DNA of 64,000 bases from Ferruginivarius sediminum (GTDB taxonomy: Bacteria; Pseudomonadota; Alphaproteobacteria; Kiloniellales; Rhodovibrionaceae): NCBI RefSeq assembly GCF_003344765.1, contig NZ_QPMH01000013.1, forward strand, positions 1-64,000, given 5' to 3'. The notes below the pieces were generated by a model. The model was not told the DNA's origin and searched no databases. It was given only the letters and a program-made list of their open reading frames with translations. Position 1 is the first letter of the stretch, and the number at the start of each line of letters is the position of its first letter. Positions 48,339 to 61,392 of this stretch are shown piece by piece. The translations under genes were made by a program, and so were the position numbers.

Positions 48339-48366
48339 ACGGCGTATCAGTTATGCAGTCGAAGGC

Positions 48367-49263
48367 TTAGATCAGCCCCTCGCTTTCCAGGAAGCTGCGG
48401 GCGACGTCCTCGACGGTCTCCTTGTCGACGTCGACGCGCTGGTTAAGCTTCCGCATCACCTGGTCGTTCAGCTTCGCGGACAGCGCGTTGAGCTGCTCGC
48501 GAAGATCCGGGTTCTCTTCCAAGGTGTCCTTCCGCACGACCGGCGTCAGGGCATAGTTCGGGAAGAAGTTCTTGTTGTCGTCCAGGGTGATGAAGTCGAA
48601 GGCGGCGATCCGGCCGTCGGTGGCGAAGACAAGGCCGATGTCCACCTGACCTTCCTTCAGCGCCTGATAGATCAGGCCGCTCTGCATACGCTTCAGGTTC
48701 TCGCGCGGCCAACGGAAGTCGTAATGCTTCTGCAGGCCGGGCAAGCCATCGGGCCGGCCGGCGAACTCGCTGTTCACGGCCAGCGTGAGATCGCCCTCGT
48801 TCTCGATGCGCTCGATCATGTCGCTGATCGACTCAATGCCCAGATCGTTGGCCTGCTTTTCGCGCATCGCCAGGGCGTAAGTGTTGTTGGCATTCGACGG
48901 CTCGAGCCAGACCAGGCCCTTTTCGGCGTCCAGTTCCTTAACCTTCGCATACGCCTTGTCTGGGGACATGCTGGCCCCGCCCTCGACCTTGTTATAGACG
49001 ATCAGCGAGGTGCCCACGTACTCCCAGTAGACATCGACCTGGCCGTTCTCCTGCGCGCGGCGCAACACGGTGGAGCCCATGCCGTCGCGCTTGGAGACGT
49101 CATAGCCCTGGTCCTCGAGATAGATGCCGGTCATCTCGGCCAGCAAAAGCTGCTCGGTGAAGTTCTTGCCGCCGACGGTAACCTCCGCCTTCGCCGCGCC
49201 GGCCGCGAGGCCGAAAGCGCCAACGGCAGCCACTGCAAGAGCGGCAATGCTGCGTTTCCACAT
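48367..49263 (-). CDS. Osmoprotectant ABC transporter substrate-binding protein
   Basis: The 298-residue periplasmic protein of the OpuAC/OsmF type has a signal peptide (MWKRSIAALAVAAVG... ending AAKA). The N-terminal VTVGGKNFTEQLLLAEMTG and VDVYWEYVGTSLIVY are hallmarks of glycine betaine/choline/carnitine-binding proteins of the quaternary-amine family. GQVDIGLVFATDGRIAAF marks the second lobe. The substrate is probably glycine betaine, choline or a relative. It is the last gene of a four-gene transporter operon and is followed by a strong terminator. Confidence 0.93.
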   Translation of the reverse strand: MWKRSIAALAVAAVGAFGLAAGAAKAEVTVGGKNFTEQLLLAEMTGIYLEDQGYDVSKRDGMGSTVLRRAQENGQVDVYWEYVGTSLIVYNKVEGGASMSPDKAYAKVKELDAEKGLVWLEPSNANNTYALAMREKQANDLGIESISDMIERIENEGDLTLAVNSEFAGRPDGLPGLQKHYDFRWPRENLKRMQSGLIYQALKEGQVDIGLVFATDGRIAAFDFITLDDNKNFFPNYALTPVVRKDTLEENPDLREQLNALSAKLNDQVMRKLNQRVDVDKETVEDVARSFLESEGLI

Positions 49264-49333
49264 GGTCCGTTCCTCCCTAGTGAGTTTGTTATGCGCCAGC
49301 CGCCGACTGGCCCGTTGCCCGGCCGGCGATACC

Positions 49334-50062
49334 TTACCTCAGCGGGTTCACCCCGCGTGGAATGAAGTAGAACGCTATCAACCCCAGCAGAAAATCGACC
49401 ACCACGGCCATCAGCGCGGTCGGGATCGCGCCTGCCAGCATCATGCCGGTGTTGAAAAGATCGATGCCTGTGAAAATAAGCTGCCCCAGGCCCCCGCCGC
49501 CGATCAGGAACGCCAGCGGCGCGGTGCCGATGTTGATGACGACGGCCGTGCGGATGCCGGCGATCATCACATAAAGCGCGTTCGGCAGCTCGATCCGCCA
49601 AAGGATCTGGTTGTTCGTCATTCCCATGCCGCGCGCCGCCTCGTGAATGGCGGGCGGGACGTTCAGGATGCCGGCATAGGTGTTGCGAACGATCGGCAAG
49701 AGCGAATAGACCCAGAGTGCGAAGATCGCCGGCACCACGCCGATACCAAGCACGCTCATCGAGAGCGCCAGCACCGCCAATGTGGGAATTGTCTGCCCCA
49801 GGTTCACCACCTGCATGACGCTCTCTGCCGTCCCGCGCATGAACGGCCGCGTCAGGAATACGCCGAGCGGCACCCCGACACCAATGGCAAGCCCGGCGGA
49901 AACGCCGACCAGGAACAGGTGCTCCCGGCCAAGGTACTCGATATCCGGCCAGTAGTAGGCGATCTCCGGCAGCAGGCCGCTGCCCTGCGCCAGCGCGCCC
50001 AGGGCGAAGAGCCCGCCGTAGAAGGCAATCCTCCCCACTCTCCCGGTCGCCGGCAGCGCCAT
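49334..50062 (-). CDS. Osmoprotectant ABC transporter permease (second)
   Basis: The 242-residue inner-membrane protein of the binding-protein-dependent permease family has about six helices. The EAA-type cytoplasmic loop is EAARGMGMTNNQILWRIELP, which contacts the ATPase. IGGGGLGQLIFTGIDLFNTG is typical of OpuCB/OpuCD-type permeases. Its start overlaps the ATPase stop by one base (TAATG). With the other permease it forms a heterodimeric channel. Confidence 0.93.
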   Translation of the reverse strand: MALPATGRVGRIAFYGGLFALGALAQGSGLLPEIAYYWPDIEYLGREHLFLVGVSAGLAIGVGVPLGVFLTRPFMRGTAESVMQVVNLGQTIPTLAVLALSMSVLGIGVVPAIFALWVYSLLPIVRNTYAGILNVPPAIHEAARGMGMTNNQILWRIELPNALYVMIAGIRTAVVINIGTAPLAFLIGGGGLGQLIFTGIDLFNTGMMLAGAIPTALMAVVVDFLLGLIAFYFIPRGVNPLR

Positions 50063-51192
50063 TACGCCGCCCCCTTCTTCTCGCCGCGCTTGCGGGAGGC
50101 GTGCAGCATCTCGGTAATGCTGCGATAGCTGATCTCGCCTACGAATTTGCCGTCATCATCCACCACCGCCAACCAGTCTGTGTTGTAGGTGAACATGCGC
50201 GACACGGCCGTGCGCAGGTCCTTGATGGACTGCACCGTGGTACGCAAGGGATGGGCGCTGTCCCCGCAACTGCCCTTGCTGTCGAGATCGCCCTGCGTCA
50301 GGACACCTTCCGGCCGGCCGTCGTCATCGAGGACCACGATATGATTGGCGCCCGCCTGCTCCACCTTCTTCGCGGCAGTGTCCAGCGTGTCGGTTGCGGA
50401 CACGGTGGGCACCTCACGCTTCAGCGCCTCGGAGATCTTTATGAGGCGCATGCGCTTCAATTCGCGGTCGCCACCCACGAAATCGGCGACGAAGTCGTTC
50501 ACCGGATGGGCCAACAAGTTGTCCGGCGTGCCGAACTGCACCAGCTTTCCGTCGCGGAAGATGGCGATCTTGTCTCCCATCTTTACGGCTTCGTCGATGT
50601 CGTGGCTGACGAAGAGGATTGTTTTCTTGAGGTCCGCTTGCATCTTCAGGAATTCGTCCTGAATGATCTCGCGGTTGATGGGGTCGATGGCGCCGAAGGG
50701 CTCGTCCATCAACAGCACCGGAGGATCGCCGGCCAGTCCGCGACACAAGCCCACGCGCTGCTGCTGGCCGCCTGACAGTTCTTTCGGATAGCGGCTGAGG
50801 ACGCTTTGATCCAGCGCCACCATGTTGACGAGATCGGCCGCGCGCTCGTGCTGCTGCTTTTTCGACCAACCGAGCATTTTCGGCACCACGCAGATGTTCT
50901 CCTCCACCGTCATATTCGGGAAGAGGCCGATCTGCTGGATCACATAGCCGATATGCCGGCGCAGCTCGACGATGTCGTACTCGTCCGTGTCGCGCTCGTT
51001 GATGTATATCTTGCCCGAGGTACGCGGGATCAGGCGGTTCACCATCTTCAGCGTGGTGGTTTTCCCGCAGCCCGACGGCCCCAGCAGGATGCAGAGCTCG
51101 CCTTCCGGCACCTCGAAATTGACATCCTGCACGGCGCGGACTTCGCCCCGCTCGGTCTGGAAGGTCTTCTGCAGGTCTTCCACGCGAATCAT
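50062..51192 (-). CDS. Osmoprotectant ABC transporter ATPase with CBS domains
   Basis: The 376-residue OpuCA/ProV-type protein has Walker A GPSGCGKTT at 38-46, the signature region ELSGGQQQRVGLCR, Walker B LLMDEPFGAIDP and the switch His in FVSHDIDEAV. Two C-terminal CBS domains (about 250-370; GANHIVVLDDDGRPEGVLTQGD and YNTDWLAVVDDDGKFVGEIS) are the parts that sense ionic strength in OpuA-type systems. This supports osmotic control of transport activity itself. Confidence 0.95.
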   Translation of the reverse strand: MIRVEDLQKTFQTERGEVRAVQDVNFEVPEGELCILLGPSGCGKTTTLKMVNRLIPRTSGKIYINERDTDEYDIVELRRHIGYVIQQIGLFPNMTVEENICVVPKMLGWSKKQQHERAADLVNMVALDQSVLSRYPKELSGGQQQRVGLCRGLAGDPPVLLMDEPFGAIDPINREIIQDEFLKMQADLKKTILFVSHDIDEAVKMGDKIAIFRDGKLVQFGTPDNLLAHPVNDFVADFVGGDRELKRMRLIKISEALKREVPTVSATDTLDTAAKKVEQAGANHIVVLDDDGRPEGVLTQGDLDSKGSCGDSAHPLRTTVQSIKDLRTAVSRMFTYNTDWLAVVDDDGKFVGEISYRSITEMLHASRKRGEKKGAA

Positions 51193-51216
51193 TCGTCAGG
51201 CTCCGCTGAACAGCCG

Positions 51217-51864
51217 CTATTTGAGGCCCGCGGGCGTCAGGCGGTTCTGCACCCAAAGCAAGCCGTAGTCGGCAATGACGGCAAGGATCGAAACCGCAAG
51301 CGCGCCGGTGATCAATTGACGGGGATCGGATTGCGAGATCCCGCGCGAGATGAAGGTACCCAGCCCGCCGGCGCCGATGTAAGCAGCGATGGCCGTAATG
51401 CCGATATTGATGACGACCGCCGTGCGCACACCGGCCAGGATGACCGGAACCGCCAGCGGAATTTCCACGTCCCGCAGGCGCTGGAACGGCGTCATCCCCA
51501 TGCCGCGCGCGGCCTCCCGCAGCGACGGATCGACGTTGTCAATGGCCGTGTAGGTGTTACGAATAATCGGAAGCTGCGAGTACAGGAACACCGCCACCAC
51601 CGCTGGCAGCCAGCCGATGCCGTGACCGACCACCGACAGGATCGGGATCATGACGCCGAACAACGCGATCGACGGGATCGTCATGATGATGCCCGCCACG
51701 TAGAGCACGGCGTCGGCGACGCGCCGGTTCTGGGTGATCACGATTCCGATGGGTACGCCGGTGGCAATCGCGAAGCTGACGGCGACGCCAACCACCGACA
51801 GATGCTCCAGCGTCCGTTCCCAGAGCAGGTCCAGGTTGGCGAAGATGAATTGGATCGTCTCCAC
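51217..51864 (-). CDS. Osmoprotectant ABC transporter permease (first)
   Basis: The 215-residue membrane protein has the permease loop EAARGMGMTPFQRLRDVEIP and the signature IGAGGLGTFISRGIS, which identify the OpuCB/YehY group. The start is a GTG at 51864, preceded by GGGAGCAAAAGGG. It is the first gene of the operon permease-ATPase-permease-binding protein and lies 24 bases before the ATPase gene. Confidence 0.93.
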   Translation of the reverse strand: METIQFIFANLDLLWERTLEHLSVVGVAVSFAIATGVPIGIVITQNRRVADAVLYVAGIIMTIPSIALFGVMIPILSVVGHGIGWLPAVVAVFLYSQLPIIRNTYTAIDNVDPSLREAARGMGMTPFQRLRDVEIPLAVPVILAGVRTAVVINIGITAIAAYIGAGGLGTFISRGISQSDPRQLITGALAVSILAVIADYGLLWVQNRLTPAGLK

Positions 51865-51957
51865 GTCGCCCTTTTGCTCCCCGGTCCGAGTTGCGGCCCA
51901 CTTACGTCACCGCGCCGCGGCATCGCTTATTGCGTTATCTTTAAAGGTGAACGCCCC

Positions 51958-51987
51958 CTCTCGGCCGCCGGTTCCGACGGCCGAGAG
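51958..51987 (-). terminator. Stem-loop between ligA and the osmoprotectant operon
   Basis: A 10-base stem, CTCTCGGCCG/CGGCCGAGAG, has a 10-base loop in the 289-base gap. On the minus strand it follows the ligA stop by about 165 bases and precedes the permease gene. There is no T-run after it, so it may be a terminator or an operator/leader structure. Confidence 0.4.
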
Positions 51988-52153
51988 CTAACGTGTGTTT
52001 CGTGTCCGCGTCAGGCTGTCGCAAATTCGACACTTGCTGTACACGTTTCGACTACCGGGGTCGCATGAAGGCCAATTAGAGACGCAGACTTCGCCTGGGT
52101 TGCACAAAACATCGGCCGAATCACCCCGAACTCAGCCCCCAAACTTGTGCGCC

Positions 52154-55992
<3,839 letters not shown>

Positions 55993-56001
55993 GCGCAGCC
56001 C

Positions 56002-56880
56002 TTAGGTCAGCGAGTTCCAGACGCGGCCGATCCAGCTATCCTCGTCGGCCTCGGGCCGGATGTCGCGCCCCGTTAGCAGCTCGTAGCTGTCGATGTACCA
56101 CTCGCTGCCCGGAAAGTTGTGGCCCAGCACCGCCGCCGTGGCCTTGGCCTCATCCTCGATGCCAAGCGCCAGGTAGGCCTCGACAAGGCGATGCAGCGCC
56201 TCCGGCGTGTGGCTGGTGGTCTGGTACTCCTCGATCACCGTGCGGAAGCGGTTGATCGCCGCAAGATAGTGGCCGCGCTCCAAGTAGAAGCGGCCGACCG
56301 CCATCTCCTTGCCGGCCAGGTGATCCGTGGTGAGGTCGAGCTTCAGGCGCGCGTCGCGGGCATACTTGCTGTCGGGGAAGCGTTGCACCACCTCCTCCAG
56401 CGATTGGCGCGCGTTCACCGTCATCTTCTGGTCGCGGCGGACGTCGGAGATGCGCTCGTAGTAGCTGAGCCCCTTCAGATAATAGGCATAGGCGACATCG
56501 CGGTTGCCCGGATGCAGCTCAATGAAGCGGTCGAGCGCGTTGATCGCCTCGTCATACTTGTTGTCCTGGTAGTAGGAGAAGGCCGCCATGAGCTGCGCCT
56601 TCGACGCCCAGACGGAATAGGGGTGCTGGCGCTCCACTTCGTCGAACAGCTTGGCGGCGTCGACGTAGTTCTCCTGCGCCAGCTCGTCCATCGCGTTGTT
56701 GTAGAGCTCGCTGACCGAGCGTTCGATATACTCGTCCTCGTCGCTGCTGCTGCAGCCCGCGATGGCCAAGCCAAGCGCGGCGGCGAGGAGGACTCCGAAG
56801 CCGGCGCGGCGCCGGCCACCGGTACGGTTTCCATGCGGCGGGGGGATCGAGGGCGTCATCATCTTCCGCTGTCGTTTCAT
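56002..56880 (-). CDS. bamD: Outer membrane assembly lipoprotein BamD
   Basis: About 292 residues. A basic N terminus leads to a hydrophobic signal with lipobox LAIAGC, giving the lipid-modified Cys43. The mature protein is made of TPR-like repeats (YNNAMDELAQENYVDAAKLF, FIELHPGNRDVAYAYYLKG, RFPDSKYARDARLKLDL). BamD is the essential scaffold of the BAM complex that inserts outer-membrane barrels. Start candidates are ATGs at 56880, 56862 and 56859; none has a strong ribosome-binding site. It leads the bamD-recN-ligA set. Confidence 0.94.
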   Translation of the reverse strand: MKRQRKMMTPSIPPPHGNRTGGRRRAGFGVLLAAALGLAIAGCSSSDEDEYIERSVSELYNNAMDELAQENYVDAAKLFDEVERQHPYSVWASKAQLMAAFSYYQDNKYDEAINALDRFIELHPGNRDVAYAYYLKGLSYYERISDVRRDQKMTVNARQSLEEVVQRFPDSKYARDARLKLDLTTDHLAGKEMAVGRFYLERGHYLAAINRFRTVIEEYQTTSHTPEALHRLVEAYLALGIEDEAKATAAVLGHNFPGSEWYIDSYELLTGRDIRPEADEDSWIGRVWNSLT

Positions 56881-57069
56881 CGCGCAAGGCGACAGGCCGC
56901 CCCATCTGCTGGGCAACCTGAAATTCCATGCGACATTACAGACAACCCCTGCCGCCCTCAAGCGGGATGGGCAGGCATTGCCACCTCGGGGTCGCGCCTG
57001 CCATATGATGTGCCGCGCCGTCGGCGGAACGACTCCGCAGGCGGCCCGGCCCACCACGCCTACGGGAGC

Positions 57070-57810
57070 ATGGCGATGCACGAAAACGAGCAGGAACTCC
57101 GCCGGGATCTCGCCGCGGCGCTGCGCCAGGCGGCGCACCTCGGCTTTCACGAGGGGATCTGCAACCACTTCTCCGTCGTGGTGCCGGACGGCGAAGGCCG
57201 CAACGCGCGCCAATTCCTGATCAACCCGGAAGGCGTGCATTGGCTGGAGATGACACCGGACGCCCTGGCCCTGTGCGAGCTGGACCGCGAAGACGCCGGC
57301 GTTCCCGAGGGAGTGGAAGCGACAGCGTTCCACATTCACCGGGAAATCCACCGCCTCGTCCCGCACGCCACCTGCGCGCTGCACACGCACATGCCGTACG
57401 CCACGGCGCTCTGCCTGCGCAAGGACATGCGCCTGAAGATGGCCAGCCAGAACGCCCTGCGCTTTTATGGCCGGGTCGGCTACGAAACGGCGTATGGCGG
57501 GCTGGCGCTCGATTCCGACGAAGGCCGGCACATCGGCAGTGCCCTGTCGAACGCCGACGTCGCCTTCCTGGCCAATCACGGCGTCGTGGCGGTCGGACCC
57601 ACCGTCGCCGAGGCTTTCGACGACCTTTACTACCTGGAGCGCGCCTGTCAGCACCAGATTCTCGCGGAGACGGGCGGCGCGGAATTGAACGAGTTGGACG
57701 AGCCCACCTGCCGCGCCGTCGCCGAGCAGTTCGCCACCGAGCGCCCCGCCGCCGCCGAACGCCACTTCGCAGCCATCAAGCGCCTGCTGGGCGCGCCCTT
57801 CGCCGCTTAG
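57070..57810 (+). CDS. Class II aldolase/adducin-family protein
   Basis: The 246-residue protein belongs to the zinc-dependent class II aldolase fold. Metal ligands are His105 and His107 in CALHTHMPYATAL, plus a later His in FLANHGVVAVG. GICNHFSVVVPDG near the N terminus is typical of the longer, sugar-decarboxylase/epimerase-like or adducin branch. The reaction is unknown. The ATG at 57070 has GGAG just before it; ATG at 57076 is an alternative. It is divergent from bamD and converges with the MTA operon. Confidence 0.85.
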   Translation: MAMHENEQELRRDLAAALRQAAHLGFHEGICNHFSVVVPDGEGRNARQFLINPEGVHWLEMTPDALALCELDREDAGVPEGVEATAFHIHREIHRLVPHATCALHTHMPYATALCLRKDMRLKMASQNALRFYGRVGYETAYGGLALDSDEGRHIGSALSNADVAFLANHGVVAVGPTVAEAFDDLYYLERACQHQILAETGGAELNELDEPTCRAVAEQFATERPAAAERHFAAIKRLLGAPFAA

Positions 57811-57846
57811 GTTACACTGCGGGAAGTGGATCGCGTGGGCGGATAG

Positions 57847-58686
57847 CTAAACGAAATCCAGCGCCGCGCCGCAGGCGTCGTCGGGCAAAATATGCAGCCG
57901 GCCGTCCCTGCCCCGCTCGAAGGCCACGCCGTGGTCGCGCAGGTAGCTGGCCGTCGCGGGCAGGTCCGCGACCGCGATTTCCATCGCCGCCGGGCCGGGC
58001 CTGGCTGGGACTACCGCTTGCGGATGCCGTTGCGCCAGCCCCTTGCCGTCGGTGAAGCGCAGCACGCAGGCTCCACAGGTGACCTCCACCACGTTGTCGG
58101 TGTTGCGCACGGCGTCGAGGCCGAAAAGCTCGCCATAGGGCACCGCCATCGCGCCGGGCTCGTCCACCACGACCGTCAGGCCGGCGATGCGCCGGGCGCC
58201 GTTCGGCTGCTCCACCCAAGGCGCCTGCCAGACGATCTCCGGCGTCAGGTGCTGGCAGACGAAGCTGCGCAAACCCGGCGTCGCCTCCGGCGGCAGGTGG
58301 TAGAGACGGAATTCCGGCAGGACGTCGCCCTCGGGCAGTTCCAGCGTGCGCTTCAGGTCCTTCGGCCCGTCGCCCGGCTTGTTGAGCGCCTGCATCTGCG
58401 CGGCAACGCTGTCCAGGTCGTCGCCGGCGAAGGCCGCACCCAGCAGCCCCTCGCCATGCTCCGCCAGGAAGACGTCGAGGTTGTTGGTGAACTGCGACGG
58501 GTCGACGATGCCCAGCAATTCCAGGTAGTCGCGGCCGAACATCAGGCAGTAGTTGGCCGTGCCCCAGCCGATGTGCCGGCCACGTGGCGTGGACCGGAAG
58601 CCCAGGCGCTCGTAGGCCGCGCGTCCGGCTTCGAGATCGTTCACGCCAATCAGCAGGTGGTCCAGGCCGGTGATTCCCTCGCTCAA
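57847..58686 (-). CDS. VOC/glyoxalase-like domain protein in the MTA operon
   Basis: The 279-residue protein has two vicinal-oxygen-chelate modules: ITGLDHLLIGVNDLEAGRAAY at the start with HIGWGTANYCLMFG, and a second half beginning IAGLTVVVDEPGAMAVPYG. It fits the Glyoxalase_3-type branch. The natural substrate is unknown. Its start overlaps the aldolase stop (ATGA), so it is co-expressed with an MTA salvage pathway and may act on methylthioacetaldehyde or a related product; this is inference. Confidence 0.8.
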   Translation of the reverse strand: MSEGITGLDHLLIGVNDLEAGRAAYERLGFRSTPRGRHIGWGTANYCLMFGRDYLELLGIVDPSQFTNNLDVFLAEHGEGLLGAAFAGDDLDSVAAQMQALNKPGDGPKDLKRTLELPEGDVLPEFRLYHLPPEATPGLRSFVCQHLTPEIVWQAPWVEQPNGARRIAGLTVVVDEPGAMAVPYGELFGLDAVRNTDNVVEVTCGACVLRFTDGKGLAQRHPQAVVPARPGPAAMEIAVADLPATASYLRDHGVAFERGRDGRLHILPDDACGAALDFV

Positions 58687-59363
58687 TCCGCTTTCGCCCC
58701 TTCGCTGTCCGCGGCCGCCTCGGGCTTGCCGTAGGTTTTGAATTTCTCCAGCACGCGCGCCATCTCCGCCTCGTCCAGCAGCACCGGCTCGCCGATCTGC
58801 AGCGCCCGCCAGTACTGCGCGGCCAGGGTCTCAACCTCGACCGCCAGGGCCAGAGCCTTCTGCAGATTGTCGCCCAGCGCAAGCATGCCGTGGTTCGCCA
58901 GCAGGCACGCCTTGCGTCCCTCCAGTGCCTTGAGCGCGTTGTCCGACAGCTCGCGCGTGCCGAAGGTGGCGTAGGGCGCACAGCGGATATCGCTGCCGCC
59001 GGCCACCGCGATCATGTAGTGGAACGGCGGGATGTCGCGGTGCAGGCACGACAGCGTCGTACAGAACATGGCGTGGGTATGCACGACGGCGCCGACATCG
59101 TCCCGCCCGGCCAGTACGTCGCGGTGGATGTGCCACTCGCTGGTCGGCCTGCGGCCGGCGGCGGGGCACGACCAGTTGCCGTCGAAGTCCATGGCGACGA
59201 TGTCCTCGGCCGTCATCGCCTCGTAAAGCACGCCCGACGGCGTCACCAGCAGCCCGCCCTCCACGCGGACACCCAGGTTGCCCGAGGTTCCCTGGTTGAT
59301 GCCCAGCGCGTTCATGCGGCGGGCGGTATCGACGATCTCCTGCCGCAGTTCAGGGTGGTCCAT
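58683..59363 (-). CDS. Class II aldolase, probable 5-(methylthio)ribulose-1-phosphate aldolase
   Basis: The 226-residue protein resembles L-fuculose-phosphate aldolases. Ligands or catalytic residues are Ser75/Glu76 (PTSEWHIHRD), His95 and His97 (VVHTHAMF) and His158 (LLANHGMLALG). In Rhodospirillum rubrum such an aldolase (Ald2) splits 5-methylthioribulose-1-phosphate into DHAP and methylthioacetaldehyde. The position right after mtnP and mtnA supports this over the MtnB dehydratase, which belongs to the same fold. It lies 21 bases after mtnA and overlaps the VOC gene. Confidence 0.8.
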   Translation of the reverse strand: MDHPELRQEIVDTARRMNALGINQGTSGNLGVRVEGGLLVTPSGVLYEAMTAEDIVAMDFDGNWSCPAAGRRPTSEWHIHRDVLAGRDDVGAVVHTHAMFCTTLSCLHRDIPPFHYMIAVAGGSDIRCAPYATFGTRELSDNALKALEGRKACLLANHGMLALGDNLQKALALAVEVETLAAQYWRALQIGEPVLLDEAEMARVLEKFKTYGKPEAAADSEGAKAD

Positions 59364-59384
59364 CCCGCGTGCCCTCTCCGCCGC

Positions 59385-60491
59385 CTACTCGGCCGCCGCC
59401 GTCGCGTGCTCGGGATAAAGCGCGCGCAGGCTGTCCTTGCTGGCGGTGCACACACCACGCTCGGTCACAAGTGCCGTCACCAGGCGCGCCGGCGTCACGT
59501 CGAAACCGAAGTTGGCGACCGCGCTGCTCTCGGGCGTCACGCGAACCGCCGTATCGTGCCCGTCGTCGGTGCGCCCTGGAATGTGGCTGACCTCGCGGCC
59601 GTCGCGCTCCTCGATCGGGATTTGCTCGCCGTCCTCGATGGACCAGTCGATGGTCGGCCCCGGCAGCGCGACATAGAACGGCACGCCGTTGTCGTGCGCC
59701 GCCAGCGCCTTCAGGTAGGTGCCGATCTTGTTGCAGACGTCGCCCGCCGCCGTCGTGCGGTCGGTGCCGGTGATGCAGAGGTCGACCTCCCCCCGGCGCA
59801 TCAGCAGGCCGCCGGCGTTGTCCACGACCACCTTGTGCGGCACGCCATGGCGTCCCAACTCCCAAGCCGTCAGGCCGGCGCCCTGATTGCGCGGGCGCGT
59901 CTCGTCGACCCAGACGAAGACCGGAATCCCCTCGTCGTGCGCCTTGTAGATGGGCGCGAGCGCCGTACCCCAGTCGACGGTGGCAAGCCAGCCGGCGTTG
60001 CAGTGGGTCAGGATATTGACCGGACCGCGCCCGTCCTTGGCCCGATGCGCCTCGCGGATCAGGTCCAGGCCATGGCGGCCGATGGCCTCGTTGATCTCCA
60101 CGTCCTCGTCGCAGATCTCGCCGGCGCGGCGGAAGGCGGCGGCGGCCCGCTCGCCCTCCGGCAGCGGGGCCACCGTGGCGCGCACATCCTCTACCGCCCA
60201 CTTGAGGTTGATCGCTGTCGGCCGGGTCGCCACAAGCGTCTCGCACGCGCGGGCCAGCATGGCGTCGGAGGCATCGGCGCGCAGGGCCAGCCACAGACCG
60301 TAGGCCGCCGTGGCACCGATCAGCGGCGCGCCACGCACCAGCATGGCGCGGATGGCGTGCGCAGCGTCCTCAAGCGTCTCCAGCCGCACCGTCTCGAAAC
60401 TGTGCGGCAGCCTGGTCTGATCGATGATCTCCACCGCCCGGCCGTCCACCGCCGGCCAGATGGTACGATACGCATCGCCGTCGACCTTCAT
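59385..60491 (-). CDS. mtnA: S-methyl-5-thioribose-1-phosphate isomerase
   Basis: The 368-residue cytoplasmic protein of the eIF2B-alpha-like isomerase family converts methylthioribose-1-phosphate to methylthioribulose-1-phosphate. The catalytic Cys164 is in [11 protein letters not shown] and Asp244 in [13 protein letters not shown]. Other family features are [16 protein letters not shown] and [18 protein letters not shown]. It may also take 5-deoxyribose-1-phosphate. It follows mtnP by 19 bases. Confidence 0.96.
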   Translation of the reverse strand: MKVDGDAYRTIWPAVDGRAVEIIDQTRLPHSFETVRLETLEDAAHAIRAMLVRGAPLIGATAAYGLWLALRADASDAMLARACETLVATRPTAINLKWAVEDVRATVAPLPEGERAAAAFRRAGEICDEDVEINEAIGRHGLDLIREAHRAKDGRGPVNILTHCNAGWLATVDWGTALAPIYKAHDEGIPVFVWVDETRPRNQGAGLTAWELGRHGVPHKVVVDNAGGLLMRRGEVDLCITGTDRTTAAGDVCNKIGTYLKALAAHDNGVPFYVALPGPTIDWSIEDGEQIPIEERDGREVSHIPGRTDDGHDTAVRVTPESSAVANFGFDVTPARLVTALVTERGVCTASKDSLRALYPEHATAAAE

Positions 60492-60510
60492 CGCTCTCGT
60501 CCTCCGGGCT

Positions 60511-61392
60511 TCAAAGCACCCGGCCCGCCACGGCCTGGAGCCGTTCCACCATCGCGCCGTCGCGCGCCTCAGGCCGGGTGATGACGGCGTTCTCCAGCGC
60601 CCGGTGGCAGCCGTGGTCGCAGGCCTCGGCGCGTCCCGCCAGTTGCGGCACCACGCGGCGCACTAGCGCACGGGCCTTGTCGGCGTTGTCCATCAACACC
60701 TTGATGACCTGCTCCACCGACACCGCGTCGTGCTCCTCGTGCCAGCAGTCATAGTCGGTGACCATCCCGATCGTCAGATAGCAAAGCTCCGCCTCGCGGG
60801 CCAGCTTGGCCTCGGGCATGTTGGTCATACCGATGACGTCGCAGTTCCACGAGCGGTACAGCTCGCTCTCGGCCCGCGTCGAGAACTGCGGCCCTTCCAT
60901 CACCAGGTAGGCGCCACCCCGGCTGACCGAAATGGATTCGGCGCGCGCGGCCGCTTCCACCACGCCGGCCAGGCGCCCGCAGGTCGGCTCGGCCACCGAG
61001 ACATGGGCGACCAGCCCAGTATCGAAGAACGACTTCTCCCGCGCGAAGGTGCGGTCGATGAACTGATCCACCAGCACGAATGTCCCCGGCGGCAGATCCT
61101 CCTTCAGCGACCCCACGGCGGAAAGCGACAGGATCTCCGTGACGCCGGCGCGCTTGAGCGCATCGATGTTGGCGCGGAAGTTCAAACGGCTTGGCGGAAT
61201 CCTGTGGCCGCGGCCGTGGCGCGGCAGGAACACCACCTTCTGCCCATCGATCTCGCCGGTCAGAAGTTCGTCGGACGGATCGCCGAAAGGTGAATCCACC
61301 TTCCGCCATTGCGCGTTCTTCAGCCCCTCGATGTCGTAGACGCCGCTGCCGCCGATAACGCCGACGACCGGCGGCGTTCCAGGCTCGCCCAT
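60511..61392 (-). CDS. mtnP: S-methyl-5'-thioadenosine phosphorylase
   Basis: The 293-residue phosphorylase splits methylthioadenosine, a by-product of polyamine synthesis, into adenine and methylthioribose-1-phosphate. Sites are [14 protein letters not shown] (phosphate loop), [20 protein letters not shown], the purine-site [16 protein letters not shown], and [18 protein letters not shown]. It is the first gene of a four-gene operon; AGAGGTGGG precedes its ATG. No SAM or other riboswitch is recognised upstream. Confidence 0.96.
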   Translation of the reverse strand: MGEPGTPPVVGVIGGSGVYDIEGLKNAQWRKVDSPFGDPSDELLTGEIDGQKVVFLPRHGRGHRIPPSRLNFRANIDALKRAGVTEILSLSAVGSLKEDLPPGTFVLVDQFIDRTFAREKSFFDTGLVAHVSVAEPTCGRLAGVVEAAARAESISVSRGGAYLVMEGPQFSTRAESELYRSWNCDVIGMTNMPEAKLAREAELCYLTIGMVTDYDCWHEEHDAVSVEQVIKVLMDNADKARALVRRVVPQLAGRAEACDHGCHRALENAVITRPEARDGAMVERLQAVAGRVL

